Part shown: positions 24,818 through 36,394 of the stretch, in pieces
How the letters are laid out: each line of letters begins with the position of its first letter
How positions within the stretch are numbered: the stretch's first letter is position 1
NCBI GenBank assembly: GCA_026419785.1
Contig: JAODTK010002098.1
Span: forward strand, 62,001 to 126,000
DNA: 64,000 nt
Source of the DNA: Sclerodactyla briareus
Taxonomy: Eukaryota; Echinodermata; Holothuroidea; Dendrochirotida; Sclerodactylidae
Direction: 5' to 3'
Made by a program: the position numbers and the translations under genes
The notes under the pieces: generated by a model
The model's input: the letters and a program-made list of their open reading frames with translations, nothing else
Told to the model about the DNA's origin: nothing
Database searches by the model: none

Positions 24818-25460
24818 TAGCTCAAACCGCCCAGAAATTGTACCAAGACAAATGTACAATTATGAATTAAATGTTCAAGGATATCAAGCTTCAAAAATGG
24901 CCTATCGCCCACCTGTAATGGACTTTGAACCTGATTTCATATGGCAAAGATGTGCTAGACAGTCAACAAACATTGATTACCCGGTTGGCAACATCCATCG
25001 AAGAATAGCCAATTGAGAGAGCAAAAGGCAATTTCATACCGTGGCCTATTGTGCCTCTTCAATGCAGCGGTTAAAAGATGTCCCAAGGGTCAATGAACAT
25101 TGGGTCTAAAAATGACTGTTTGGAGGTTCGTAATGCTTCTTTTAACAGATTGTCACTTTTTAACTCTTAACAACACTATATGAGGTTGCTGCTAAAACTT
25201 TTGAACAAGCTGAATGGAGCACCACCCAAGGGAAATAATGACACAGTGAGGAGAAACTAATGTATTTTGAACAAATGACCTTTGACCTCCACAACGTCAA
25301 ACATGTCCATGGGTCAATAAACACTGCGACCAAGTTTGGTAAATATCCTTCACTGAATAACTTTTGGGGGCCGAAAGGCCAATTCTTGCCACCTGGATAG
25401 ATAGACAGAGTGACATGCAAATTCCAATAGCTCAACCAGCATAGCTGGTTTGAGCTAAAA
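24818..25460 (+). mobile_element. HL-1 element, short complete copy
   Basis: The 5' end reads TTAGCTCAAACCGCCCAGAA followed by GTACCAAGACAAATGTACAA. About three core units follow (each with GGCCTAT or GCCTCTTC, TGACCT, and CATCCATCGAAGAATG-type words), then GGATAGATAGACAGAGTGAC and the terminal hairpin 25427-25460, arms AGCTCAACCAG and CTGGTT-GAGCT around CATAG. The AGCTCAAACC at the 5' end is the inverted match of the last hairpin arm, as expected for subterminal inverted repeats of Helentron-type elements. Confidence 0.75.
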
Positions 25461-25724
25461 ATATAATGCACTTTGTGGGAGGGAATACATTTTGAAATTT
25501 TTCACACAATGGCCTATCGTGCCTCCTCGAAGATCTTTGACCATGATCTTTTTGAGGTCAAAGATGTCCTAATGCTCGATGAACATTGCGTCCAAGTTCG
25601 GACAACATCATCCAAAACCGAGCGACACGGGCCAAAAGGAAAGAGCAAAGTTGACAGAGTGGATAGATAGGATGGAACTACCATGCGATTCACAATAGCT
25701 CATGATCATAGCTTGATTGAGCTG
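25461..25724 (+). mobile_element. HL-1 extra core unit and second terminal hairpin
   Basis: Directly after the previous hairpin another HL-1 core unit begins (CACTTTGTGGGAGGGAATAC), passes through GATAGATAGGATGG and ends in a variant hairpin, AGCTCA ... TGAGCT (25698-25722). It gives the element two successive 3' ends. The minus-strand PTP exon 5 donor lies about 80 bp further on. Confidence 0.65.
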
Positions 25725-25806
25725 TACATGCAACTGCTGCGATGTAAAACAATTGATTGGTTGACCGTAAATAGGGGGTGAGTGATTGAGTGGAAGAATT
25801 ACTAAC

Positions 25807-25949
25807 CTCTGTCTGGACTAGATAGTTCCGCTGGGTTCGTATCCCCTCTTGAGGACGCCAAAAACATTGGACCTTTGGAGCGTCATCCTTGATCTGCTCA
25901 AGCCTGCGAAGCAATGACAATGTAGGTCCCATCCTGGCCCACACCAGCA
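25807..25949 (-). CDS. PTP domain exon 5 (P-loop to QRNYLVQTE)
   Basis: Acceptor (ctttttgaactgacag) is followed by T completing Ser, then AGVG, a damaged RTG, and GTYIVI. Further on, in shifted frames, come LEQIKDD, VNVFGVLKR and IRTQRNYLVQTE, ending exactly at a GTTAGT donor in phase 0. AGVGRTGTYI is the catalytic P-loop with its Arg; here the bases for RTG read CAGGATGGG, so the essential Arg is not seen without a correction. IRTQRNYLVQTE is the conserved QTxxQY-region block. Several one- or two-base insertions are needed to keep frame, and the exon is about 7 nt longer than the homologous alignment predicts. It sits in a roughly 470-bp island between two HL-1 element copies. Neighbouring exons splice in matching phase on both sides. 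Confidence 0.88.
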
Positions 25950-26198
25950 CTGTCAGTTCAAAAAGATATAGAAAAGGATCAGTTCCATGCCCAATTTCCA
26001 ACATTTTAACGAGCATGCCCCACATCCATCCCTGGTTACCTTTGTTGTTTCCCCTACTCATACCCTTTCACATTGGAACATTTTCAATGAATGCATCAAA
26101 GGGTTTCCAAGTGAATACCTCAAGTGAGAAGTTAACTTAGGTGGAACATAGTGCATACACCAGGCTGAAGACGATTGAACTAGACAACATTGGTGGCT

Positions 26199-27084
26199 GT
26201 AAGCTCAAACCGCACAAATGTACCGAGACGAATGTACAATTACGTGGTTAAATGCTCAAGATCATCAGGCCCAAAAAACACTTTGAAAATGGGCCTATTG
26301 GTGGTCGCTAGCTGTGATACCTTTGACCTTGATCTTCATCGGCCAAGTGGTTTTTAGCATTCATAACACATTGATTTAAATCAACATCCATCGGAGATGA
26401 CAATGATAGAACAAAGCAATATCACAAAGTGGCCAATTGTGCCCCTTCATGGACCATTGACTTGAACTTCACATGTTCAAAGATTTCCCAAAAGTCAATG
26501 AACATGGGTCCAAGTTTGATCAAAAAACTTCCATCAAATGATGACAGTTTGGGGGTCCATGTTATGCATCTTCTTTCCAATGTTTCAACTCTAAGGTCTA
26601 TATGACATTGCAACTCCAAAATCTGCAAACAAAGCTTAATGAAAGGAGCACCAAAACCCAAGGAACACTATACACTTTCACACAAAATCTAATGTTTCTC
26701 TGCAAGAATACATTTTGAAATTTTACACATAATGGGGCCTAGATTTCCTCTTCAATGACCTCTAACGTTGAACGTCATATTTCAAACATGTCCTCATGGG
26801 TGAATAAAAGTTCTCTCCAAGTTTGGTCAACAGCCTTGTTGACAACCCTGTGGGGTGGGTAGGGTGGGCGGCTGGGTAGTGAGTTGGTAGGTGGTAGGTC
26901 ACGTGTGGTAGTTGGTCGGTTTGATCAGGTTCATGGTGACAGACAGGACGGACTCAGATGAAGGCTGGAAATGGATGGACGGAACGGACGGGCAGGCAGG
27001 CAGACAGACAGATAATAGACATGTAGATTCCCATAGCTACTCCCGTAGACTCCCATAGCTCTACCACCAATTGTTTTGAGCTGA
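26199..27084 (+). mobile_element. HL-1 element, complete copy
   Basis: The 5' end is AAGCTCAAACCGCACAAATG plus TACCGAGACGAATGTACAAT. Three diverged core units follow, then a simple-sequence stretch of GGTGGGT and CAGG/CAGA units (26860-27015), and a terminal stem region with ATAGCTCT and TTTTGAGCT (27053-27076). The length of about 0.9 kb and both ends agree with the 24.8-kb copy. Confidence 0.7.
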
Positions 27085-27794
27085 AATGACTTGCCTAAAT
27101 TTAGCAAGGCAGAACTGTTTGAACTATAAAGCGGAGCAACCTCCATGATGATTTGGTGCAAAAGTACACATAATAATATGTTCAAAACATTCAAAACATT
27201 GATAAGAATTGGCTTTTCAACATTTTTGTGGTTAGAGGAAGCATCAAACCCCTGCCTTACAAGTGCAGGTAATAAGTAGCGATTTGGTCCAAACATTAGA
27301 CTCTGACTAAGTTACTGTATAGAAAGTGTAGTAATGAACCGACAAATGGTTCATACATTTGACAACTGATCTTAGGGTGGGAATCTCCCGCTTCCATGCC
27401 ATTCCCCTCTACCATCCATGTGGTGCAGATGAATCCTTTCTGATGGTATCTTCTTTTTAAGATGTTAATTGGGTTTATTCAGTTTCTTTGCACACTCAGT
27501 TCCTCCTTTACCATATGTTCAATCGGGGTGGGGGGGGGGGGGGAGGGGGGGGAGGGTGGTTCTTACGAACGCGTTTTTTTTTCTTTTTTCTCTACTTGGG
27601 GTGCTGGCGATTTCCATGGCAATTTGTCATTTTCCACACAAAAATGCATATTAATATACACACTATAATTACTATTCATTCAGCGACGTGGGTGCCATCG
27701 ATCAGAATCGTGCACGCGGAGTACAGTATTTTTCTTGTGTCTCCTCTCTTGTAGGCCTCCCAGTGTTGTAGAGAAATTCGTTTCTTAGTATACC
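27085..27794. other. Intron sequence with G-rich patch
   Basis: G-rich runs at 27530-27556 are followed by T-rich sequence. No gene was recognised before the hAT remnant. Confidence 0.5.
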
Positions 27795-28205
27795 CCATCA
27801 GTTCTGTGCATTTGAGTACTAGCCCAGATGTCTCAAAGCTGACCCAGTTCTATGAGCATGATCTGCCCAGTCATGTGGAATCTAATGTTGGCGTTTTCTA
27901 CATGAGCATCGACCATGTGGACTGCGCCAAGACATTGGTCAGAAGCTTGACAATCTGTGATAGACAGATGTATCTAAATGTGCATGAAACTGCTGAGCAT
28001 TGGGGCAATAACCATGCAGTAACACGTTCAGAGTGTGAACGCAGTTTTCAAGCGTGATCGAAGATTCCATATTACTTGAGGGCTTCCATGACACAGCCTC
28101 GTCTCTCTGCTCTTGCTATGATGCACGTACATTATGATATGAACATTGACCTTGACGTGGTGAAACCTATTGCAGATATACCTAAAAAGCTGAGGATTAG
28201 TACAC
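27795..28205 (+). pseudogene. hAT-type transposase C-terminal remnant
   Basis: One frame, interrupted by a single TGA (28055-28057), carries the C-terminal block of a hAT-superfamily transposase. Seen in order: VSKLTQFYEHDLPS, a loop with ICDRQMYLNVHE, SECERSFQA, then past the stop YYLRASMTQPRLSALAMMHVHYDMNI split over the next 30 codons, and DLDVVKPIADIPKKLR. The family pattern is FYxxDLPS, PNIH, cECERSFSxL, LRxxMTxxRLxxLAxxHIH, the hAT dimerisation region of the Buster/ZMYM-like or P52rIPK-like lineage (lineage uncertain). The upstream catalytic part is absent and no terminal inverted repeats or 8-bp target duplication were seen, so this is a fragment. It lies in the intron between PTP exons 4 and 5, in opposite orientation. 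Confidence 0.75.
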
Positions 28206-28779
28206 TCCTATCCAGTGCGCACCAGAACATGAACTCTTGGTGGGGTGAGCACTCATGGGCAAACCCAATTTCTAATGGGGAGGCAACCCCAACTCAAGTG
28301 CCCCATTTTGAAGGTAAAAAACGGCAAACTCACAAATTTTCCAAGATATCGGGGGCTATGGCTGCATGGGGGCGAGGCCTATGGTATACTCTTAAACCAG
28401 TTGAAGTTTCCCATGATATGTGCCTCTGAATCATTACATAATCCCAGTATTACCCACTTTTCAGTTTTATGAGACTGGGTCCCAATAAGCGGGTTGTTTC
28501 AAGACTTACATTATCGTTGATCATGTGTTTTTCCTTCATTGGCAGAAGGTTGGAAGGAATGGTGTCCATGTATGGTTGGAAGGGGGATGATGGACCTCCA
28601 AAATTAAAATTGAGCCATGCCCATTGCTATTTCAGGAAATTGCGAACATATTGCTAGTACATCAAGATGTCTCTTCTTCGTTATTCTTTCACATTTCTTT
28701 CAATTTTCCGTGGTTGACTGTATGGACAGGCTACCACCTCTCGTTTAACAACCCATCCCCGTTTTTTTCATGTTGTGCA

Positions 28780-29400
28780 TTTTGTTGTTTCAATTCACAA
28801 GGACTGTTACTGACACATGTCACCAATAGTTTGATGGAAATGTGACTAAAATTGCCTAAATTATGCAAGTTAGCACACACATAAATACCTTGATTTCAGT
28901 GACCCCCATTTTCTAATTTGAAATAAAAAACGCGAGCCAAGTGGCCTGCAACTTAATATGTTTCATTCATGGGAATCCAACGAACTTGAGAATTGCTGAT
29001 GAGCAATTGAACACATGAAAATAACCCTCAGTGACTCAATCTATGTTAAAGCTACTAGAATTGGGATTGAAGGCACACCATTACCAATAATCAAGCTTTG
29101 TGAAATTCGAAGAACTTTGGAATAAATTATGCACTTCGACACACTGAATGCTTCTCCGTGACTCTAATCTATGCTAAAATGTTGGGGGCTAAGCCACCAT
29201 GCCCACCAGGTTTCCTGAAAATATGGCAAACTTTGGAATTATGGCTTAATATTCAAATTAGACATGTTGATGACCTCCAGTGACCTGATTCATGCTAAAA
29301 AGTTTTCGGAACAAGAGGTAAACTATACCCACCATGGTTTCATGTTTTACGTACAATCTTAAGAACTATACCCCCTACTTGTCATCATCACTTAATATGT
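28780..29400 (+). repeat. HL-3 5' module and core units
   Basis: CACAAGGACTGTTACTGACA, GTGACTAAAATTGCCTAAAT and ATGCAAGTTAGCACACAC mark the HL-3 5' module also seen at 5540 and 60120. Core units follow (CACTGAATGCTTCTCCGTGA, ACATGTTGATGACCTCCAGT). It ends without hairpin. Confidence 0.6.
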
Positions 29401-29879
29401 TCAATATCTCACATAGCATCTGCTACATACACAACATAATGTCTTGACCACAACATATTGAGAACATTGGAATCAATACAGTTAGTATATGTCCTCCCCT
29501 AATATGATAATAACAGCCCTGTAGTAATAACCCAACCAAGCTGGTTTTCCTGCCCTGTCCCATGTCTTTAGCTAATTTAGGTCATTCCAATACTATTTCC
29601 CAACGCACCTATCAATGTAGGATGCCTTTTCTTGAGAGGGCAAAACTGCCCTTTTAACTACTAAAAAGTGGCGGGTAAACAGCCAACGTATATATCCCCG
29701 CATATCTTATCAAGAAATTTGGTGAGCATGAAACCGGACAATATTATAATATAATATGGAAAGAAGACTTTATTAGACTTTGTGAAGCGACAACGTGTAC
29801 AGGTAAATGGGTCTTCCATAATGCCTTGTTAATCTGTGAGGACCCCTATATCCCCGGACCAGGTGCGTCCTTAAAAAGC

Positions 29880-31550
29880 AGACCAGTTATTCAAGATTCG
29901 ACCTACCACCGGCCACCCACAGAGGTCAAATCGGTCAGAGGGGTCAACTTCAGGTCAGAGGTTACACAGATGCAGTTCAACATTATATCCAATGGGTGAA
30001 CATCCAGCGTTGCAGATATTCACTTCTCCGATTATAGCCCCAAACCAGTTTTTGACCCCTAAGTGACCTCGGATGCAAATTGTTACTCCTCCATGTGATA
30101 CATCCACGCTAGGACATTTTGCACTGATTACCACCGTGCTATTGGCGGAAAAAAAGTACTAAAATCAGTTTTTGCCCCTACGTGACCTTTAAACTGACTT
30201 CACTGACATGGCGGTTTTTAATGAAATTGTTACACTCCATGTGATGCATCCACTCGCTAGAGCAATTGCCTTCCCATTAATCATGTCCAATGTTATTTCC
30301 GAAAAAAGTAATAAACCGAACTTGACACCTTGTCACTACCAAAGTAAGTGTCCGATCGAAGCGGGAGTTTGTTTCTCCTCCATGAAGCCAACAAAGCTCA
30401 TCACTTAACCAAAAATACCAGTTCTATTTTTTTTGCCCGTAACTCCTTAAATAAGCACATTATTCAAGATTCGACTTTAAAACCACATGACCACGCCGAC
30501 AGAGGTCAATTCAGTCAGAGGTCACACACTGCGTCAACAACAATTATATCACAATGGTGACCATCCAGCCTTTGGGCCGATAGTCAATTCTCCGATTATA
30601 GCCCGAAAACAGTTTTTGACCCCTAAGTGACCTCGGATGACCTTTAATGATATGACAGATTTTATGAAAATGGTTACTCCTCATGTGATACATCCATCCT
30701 AGGAGCATTTTGCATTCGAATGACACCCCAGTGCTATTGCCGAAAAAAATTCACTAAAATCAGTTTTTGACCTCCTAAGGTGACCTTTAATGACTTCAAT
30801 GACATGGCGGCTCTTATAAAAATTGTTACAACTCCATGTAGAATTCATCCACTCCTAGAAAGCTATTGGCATCCAATGAAACATGTCCAATGTATTACGA
30901 AAAAGTATAAAACGAACTTTGACCCCTTGTCCTACCAAAGTAAGTGTCCGATCGAAGTCGGGAGTTGTTTCTCTCCAGGAAGCACACAAAGCTCTATCAC
31001 ATATCCAAAAATAACCAGTTTCTATTTTTTTTGCCCGTAACCGTAAATAATCACATTTTACCCGGAGCCTTAAATAAGCACATTATTCAAGATTCGACCT
31101 TCAACCACATGACAACCGAAAAGAGGTCAAAAATTTCAGGTCAGTGGTCACAGACATGCAGGTAAACAATTATACACAATGCCGTTGACAATCAGCCTTT
31201 GCAGATATTCAATTCTCCGATTATAGCCAAAAACAGTTTTTGACCCCTAAGTGACCTTTAATGACCTTCAATGATATGACAGTTTTTAGTGAGAATTGTT
31301 ATCTCCATGAGATAATACACTCCTAGGAGCAATTTGCAATGATGCAACACCCCGTGTGTGGACCGAAAACGCACCTTAAAATCAGTTTTTGACCCCTAAG
31401 TGACCTTTAATGACCTTCAATGACATGGCAGGTTCTTATGAAAATTGTTACACTCCATTGTGATGCATCCACTCCTAGAAGCATATTGCATTCCATTGAA
31501 CATGTCCAATGTTTTGCGGGAAAAAGTATTAAACTCATCATTTTGACTGA
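29880..31550 (+). repeat. HL-4 tandem array, ~560-620 bp unit
   Basis: The words AGTTTTTGACCCCTAAGTGA recur near 30048, 30607 and 31228 and, in a second half-unit, near 30170, 30757 and 31385. CCCGTAACTCCTTAAATAAG recurs at about 30437 and similarly near 31033-31080. The unit is therefore about 560-620 bp, made of two related halves, present about 2.7 times. Each unit includes TGACCC and TGACCT half-sites spaced 5 and 4 bp. No end structures were recognised. Confidence 0.8.
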
Positions 31551-32260
31551 TCAGGACAACTAATATGCAAATTAGTCCACAAATTGCCCTCAGTGATCTG
31601 ATGCCATTGAATAAAGTATCAGGATGGTAAGTTGGTCCTATCACACAGTTTTCATCAAAAATCCCTAAAAGGGGGAAAATAATGCATTAATTATGCTAAT
31701 TATGATAACGGATATGTAAATTAAACACACCTAATGACCTTCAGTGATTTCAACGCCGTGCATAAATTAGCGGGACTGTTAAAGGTCCATACTCACCAAG
31801 TTCGTGGAGAATCCAACAAAGTTTATAAATTTGCCTAATTGCTAATTGGGCCAATATTATGCAAAATAGCATGCAAGATGACCTCCAGGTGACCTCGGCC
31901 ACATTTGGAAAATTTCATCGGAATGATAGTTGGCCTATTCACAAAGTTTCATGAAAATCCAATGAAGTTGAAATATCACATACATTATGCTATTTAGGCG
32001 ACGGCCAAAGAAATGAAAACTTGACCTCGGATGACCTGGAAATTGTCGCCATGTTTTTCGGCTCCAAAAACTACCCACAACCACCAGTTTCGTGTAAATC
32101 GCACAAATTTAAAAATTTGCGGAAAAAAACGACAAGATAGAGAGCAACAAAATATACATATAGCCCATGTCGCACTATACGAGATATTACTCCATACGGA
32201 CATGTGTAACCAAGTTTGGTCAATCGTGATGAAGTGTTAAAGAAGAGAGCGCTAACGGCC
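31550..32260 (+). repeat. HL-3 core units
   Basis: Four diverged core units are marked by ATATGCAAATTAGTCCACAA, TTATGCTAATTATGATAACG, TAATGACCTTCAGTGATTTC and ATGCAAAATAGCATGCAAGA. They follow directly on the HL-4 tandem array. A GC-rich (GGC)n-like patch at 32268-32310 marks the far side. Confidence 0.6.
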
Positions 32261-32700
32261 AAAGTTTCCGGAGCGGCGGCTGGCGGCGGCGGCGCGGCGG
32301 GGAGAAGGCGGGGAACTACGGCCAAAACCATAATATCACGAACACTGACAGTGTTGCGGGGATATAATCTCCTATGTAAGCAATCACCCACAGTATGGTG
32401 GGGGGGGGGGGAGCCACACACAGCCATGATTTTGACTTGATTCAGTTGGCCCATGTCCAAACAGTTAGTGACCCAGCAAGTCTTCAGTTCAACAGGAGAC
32501 AACGTTCTATGTATGAACTTTCCAGATGTTTCCTCATCCACAGATCTGGGGAGCTATGTAAACAAATCTCTTGACCTGATTTATTGTCAGAGGGGGCCAA
32601 AGGAGAGGTTGACAGACTGGAGCACTCGAGAAGCTTCTTGTACAGTAGGCTCAAGGGAGAGGGCTGAGCAGAAATCTTTGGAATAATTGTTAGGATGGTA

Positions 32701-32701
<1 letters not shown>
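32261..32701. other. GC-rich patch and unrecognised sequence
   Basis: A GGC/GCG-rich patch (32268-32315) and a 12-bp G run (32400-32411) are followed by about 250 bp resembling neither HL families nor known coding sequence. Confidence 0.5.

Positions 32702-32742
<41 letters not shown>
32702..32742 (+). repeat. Poly-C tract (41)
   Basis: An uninterrupted run of 41 C between unrecognised sequence and a diverged HL-4 unit. Confidence 0.9.
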
Positions 32743-32879
32743 AGCCTCAAACTACCTTTAGGACCATAAGGACTTGAATGACTTTGATGAAAAACATAGC
32801 AGTTTTTAAGAAACACTGCTTACCCTTGATGATAGGCTTAGGTCCCAAGATGTCATCCTATCGCATACCATCACTAGAA

Positions 32880-33590
32880 GTTTTGCAGAAAATGTAATAT
32901 TCGGCAGGTTCTTTACCTTGAATGACCTTTGATGACATGATGGTTTTAATGAAAATTGCTTCCTCGATGTGATGCACCAAGCCCCAAGAGCATGAGGTAA
33001 TCAGGAACCACACACCGGATGAGATTTACCGAAAGTATCAAAACCGAGCTTTGACCCCTGTACTTGAAGACAGGAGTCAGATCGAAGCGGGAGCTAGTTT
33101 CGTCTATGTAGCTCACAAGAGTCTATCACAATATATCCACAAAAGAACCGTTTTTATTTCTTTGCCCTATAACTCATAAAAATGAGCACATTTTGACCGA
33201 CTTGACTTTGACCTTTCGGCATTGTCATTAGATGACGTTTGATCCACTGAATCCAGAAATGACCCTGACAAACCATACGAACACCCCTAACGCACTGAGT
33301 CGATCATTTGTCCATTTTGATCAGAAGTACCTTTGAGATCTGAAAAATGGCCACAAAACTTGATTTACAGCTAAAACATGGTTAAAGGTAAATTTAGTTC
33401 AATGGTCACACAGATGGAGGTCAACGAGTGAATCACAATGGTGCACCTCCCAACCCGGGGCAGACATTTGGTTCCCAAGTTACGGCCAAAAAACTAGCTT
33501 TTGACCCCGAGTTGACCTTTGATGACCGTATTTTACGCTGAAAATCTAAGTCTAAGGCAAACAAGTCACCATAGCACTTCGGTTCATCAG
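32880..33590 (+). repeat. HL-4 diverged unit
   Basis: CCTTGAATGACCTTTGATGA, CATGATGGTTTTAATGAAAA, AGATCGAAGCGGGAGCTAGT, TTTATTTCTTTGCCCTATAA and GCTTTTGACCCCGAGTTGAC align with HL-4. It is separated from the main array by HL-3 core and a poly-C tract. Confidence 0.7.
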
Positions 33591-33876
33591 TAATCTTGCC
33601 ACGAGCTAAACAATAAATTACAAAATAGGCTAATTATTACTTAATCAGTGACTTGCGTGACCAAAATCTGATCAAATCATGGTCACCCAACCCCGATGCT
33701 AACCTGTAAATGTTGTGCAATTGCCACTTGCCGCTCGAAAGATCTCCTGCTTCAGAAGAACAGTGAAACACACAACACCACACACACGCATAAATGCAAG
33801 GAGTCAACGAGGGACATTGCATTGAACCCCCCAACCGAGGGACATGTTAATAATGGCAGCCTCAGTGTACTGCGGA

Positions 33877-33896
33877 GGGGGGGGGGGGGGGGGGGG
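33877..33896 (+). repeat. Poly-G tract (20)
   Basis: A run of 20 G that interrupts an HL-3 3' region. Confidence 0.9.
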
Positions 33897-34263
33897 AAAA
33901 AATCAATAGCTAGGATGGTATGAAGAAGTGTTAGGTGAAATTGAAACAAAGTAATACTGCCTCCTATGGTTGGGCGAGTGTGAAAAAGTTGGTATGATGT
34001 TCTGCTACACAACGGAGGTTGACACTTGATAACGAGGAGCACAGTAATACAATGCAACGTGGACCAAAAAACTGGTTGACCTACCCCTACCCCACCGGGA
34101 CTGATCGCAGATTGACAATGGGAACGGCCACTAACACATGTTTAGGAATGGCGGCTGGTGTCTGCAACACCCTCATTCTAAGCGTGGGACAGTCCTTCCG
34201 TGCCAGGTGGTCCGCATTTGGACAGGTGTGATCCATATGAACATCCTCGTTTGACCACTGTTT

Positions 34264-34320
34264 ACACACACACACACACAACACACACAACGAAACACAA
34301 ACACACATGCACACACACAC
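34264..34320 (+). repeat. (CA)n microsatellite
   Basis: An imperfect CA/ACAA repeat just before an HL-3 terminal hairpin, the usual position of the simple-sequence stretch in these elements. Confidence 0.85.
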
Positions 34321-34376
34321 CGCCCATAGGGGACCACTAAAGTATGATCCTGAATTTCATTTCAGGCGAGACAAAA

Positions 34377-36394
34377 GCTGGGTGGAAGAGGAGACCGCAA
34401 CCCCTCCTGCTCGGGCGATCACTGCCAGTGGGACCTTGTGCCCTGGGTTTTGACTCCATGAAAATGTGGAGTCCAGTAGCAGTGATAACAAGTAGGGGAT
34501 GAAGTTTGTTCAGCCCCGAAGTGAGAAGAAGTTCAGTTCTCATCTTGAAAAAATATTGCAGGCCCAATATTTTTCAAGTGTAAAAGGAAGCGACCGGGAA
34601 AATTTCGAAATGAGGGCTGAACTTCGCGCTTGAATCACACAGGAAGTTGACGTTTCCGGCAATCTGGGGGGTTTGATAGCCGAAATATTTCGGGGCGCTC
34701 TCCGCTTAGATAGTCGACGACCCCCCCTGGTAAAAGCTGCCTACAGGCCTGGTTCAATGTCATATTTTGCTAAATGAAGACAAGTATTTTGCATGATTGG
34801 CTTCAAGTCTTTCCAGACCAGGAGGAGTTTGAGCCCCGTCTCTCGAAGGTTGCAATTAACCTCCTACACGGCTTGGGGCTTGGAATGGGTTATATGCTAC
34901 AAAGAGGTTTATAAGGAAAGCCCTGGTAATTCCTGACACAATGTGTGTCGGTCAAATAGAGCTGCCAGGTTTTTAATGAACAAACACATGGTGACCCAAT
35001 AAAATGGTAACCCTCTAGTTCTCGTTGCAGTTATAGTAGGGATTCTAGATTTTGTCAACATGCAGAGCAATGCAATGATCAGGACTTCCTGTTGAAACCT
35101 TTAGTATGAAGAAAGGCCACGGGAAACACAGTGCAGATGACATAGAAGGTTACATTCATCTTCCGCAGTTGCGTGGAGTGCTATAGGCTACACAATGTAG
35201 ACGTTCAGAGGAGGTTGGATGATCGTGACCTGGATCATCACTTGTTTTGGCAAAGTGATGAGATGGTAGCATCACAGAATCTGGCACAGTTTGAGTCCTT
35301 GACCATATGTCCTGTAATGTCATCCTTGTTTCTTGGTTCTACCCATGGGGGGGCTGGTCCATCAATCTACTGATCCAGCCTCACCAAGCATTCCTATGAT
35401 CTTTAAAAAATTGCATAGCAACAATGCTAGCAATATTTTTTTTGCATAGGCAATTTTCTTGTTCTAAATAAGTTTTTTTTGGGAGAAGTATGCACACTGA
35501 CTATTTATCGTGAGTAATGAGGGGACAGAATGGTACATTGGCATTATGCATAACTGCAGTACCTGAATCAACCACTAGAATTCAGCATCAAGCAATGTAT
35601 GTAGTAGGCTTACGTATGTACGTACGTCCGGCAAGAAACTGTTATGAATGTGCGAACGGGGAAATGATTGCCGTTTTGAGACATATATAAAAAAAAAACA
35701 GGCGGGAAAATATGCTCTTCTAGAAATTTAGGCGGGCTACGGAACAAGCTAATGCTAAAGCTAGTGCGATTTTGATGATTGCAACATGAAGATGACTGAC
35801 CAAGTCTAGAGTCTATGCAGCAATACGGCGTGAGTCAGCACAGCGAAGACCATACCGAAATGATGGGCAACTAACTCAGGGGTTTGGAGTTTAGACTTAG
35901 TCGTGCAAATGTAGCCAGGGTACTGAAGATATCTCGTTAATTCAAGTGTTATATTAGAGAAAAATTCGCCCCTCCCCTCAAACTCATTTCAAGTGCCACT
36001 CTAGGACTTTCAGGTGCTACTCGGGTAAGGGCTGCAACGGCCGGTCAGTGATAAATTAATAGAGCGCTATAACATGTACCCACTATCAGATCCATACTCA
36101 ATTACTGGTCGTGATCTGACTTTACACAAGGGGCAAACTCCGGAATATGATGGGGAGAAGACAGTCGAAAAGCATAGGTGAGATAGGCTTTAGGGAATGA
36201 GGTGGTCCAAACTGGATCGCAAGTTCCAAAACGCCCTCGTAAGAAAATTCAGTTCGAAGAAAAGTCAGATGGCCACCGTCTGAGCAATGCGGCGCCGCCC
36301 CCCACCTTTTGCACCATCTGAGATCCTTGTCGGACATAATATTGGAAAAGGTTAAAATAAATCAGAGTTTTAAAAGTTTTGGGGCATGAGGAAA
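34377..36394. other. Intron sequence, largely single-copy
   Basis: Short open frames (for example 35173-35373) carry no family motif. No element ends were seen. Confidence 0.5.

Larger units (their letters stand above)
33590..34376 (+). repeat. HL-3 3' region, interrupted
   Basis: The HL-3 3' region begins at CAGTAATCTTGCCACGAGC and continues through ACCAAAATCTGATCAAATC to a CA-rich stretch (33766-33790). It is interrupted by unrelated sequence and a 20-bp G-run (33877-33896). It resumes at the CA repeats (34264-34320) and ends at the hairpin CCTGAATTTCATTTCAGGCG, AGACAAAA (34349-34376). Confidence 0.6.

Noticed and set aside
32071..32541. 156-residue minus-strand open frame
   Set aside because: It crosses HL-3 core, a GGC-rich patch and a G run; the Pro/Ala stretch is a composition effect and no motif is present.
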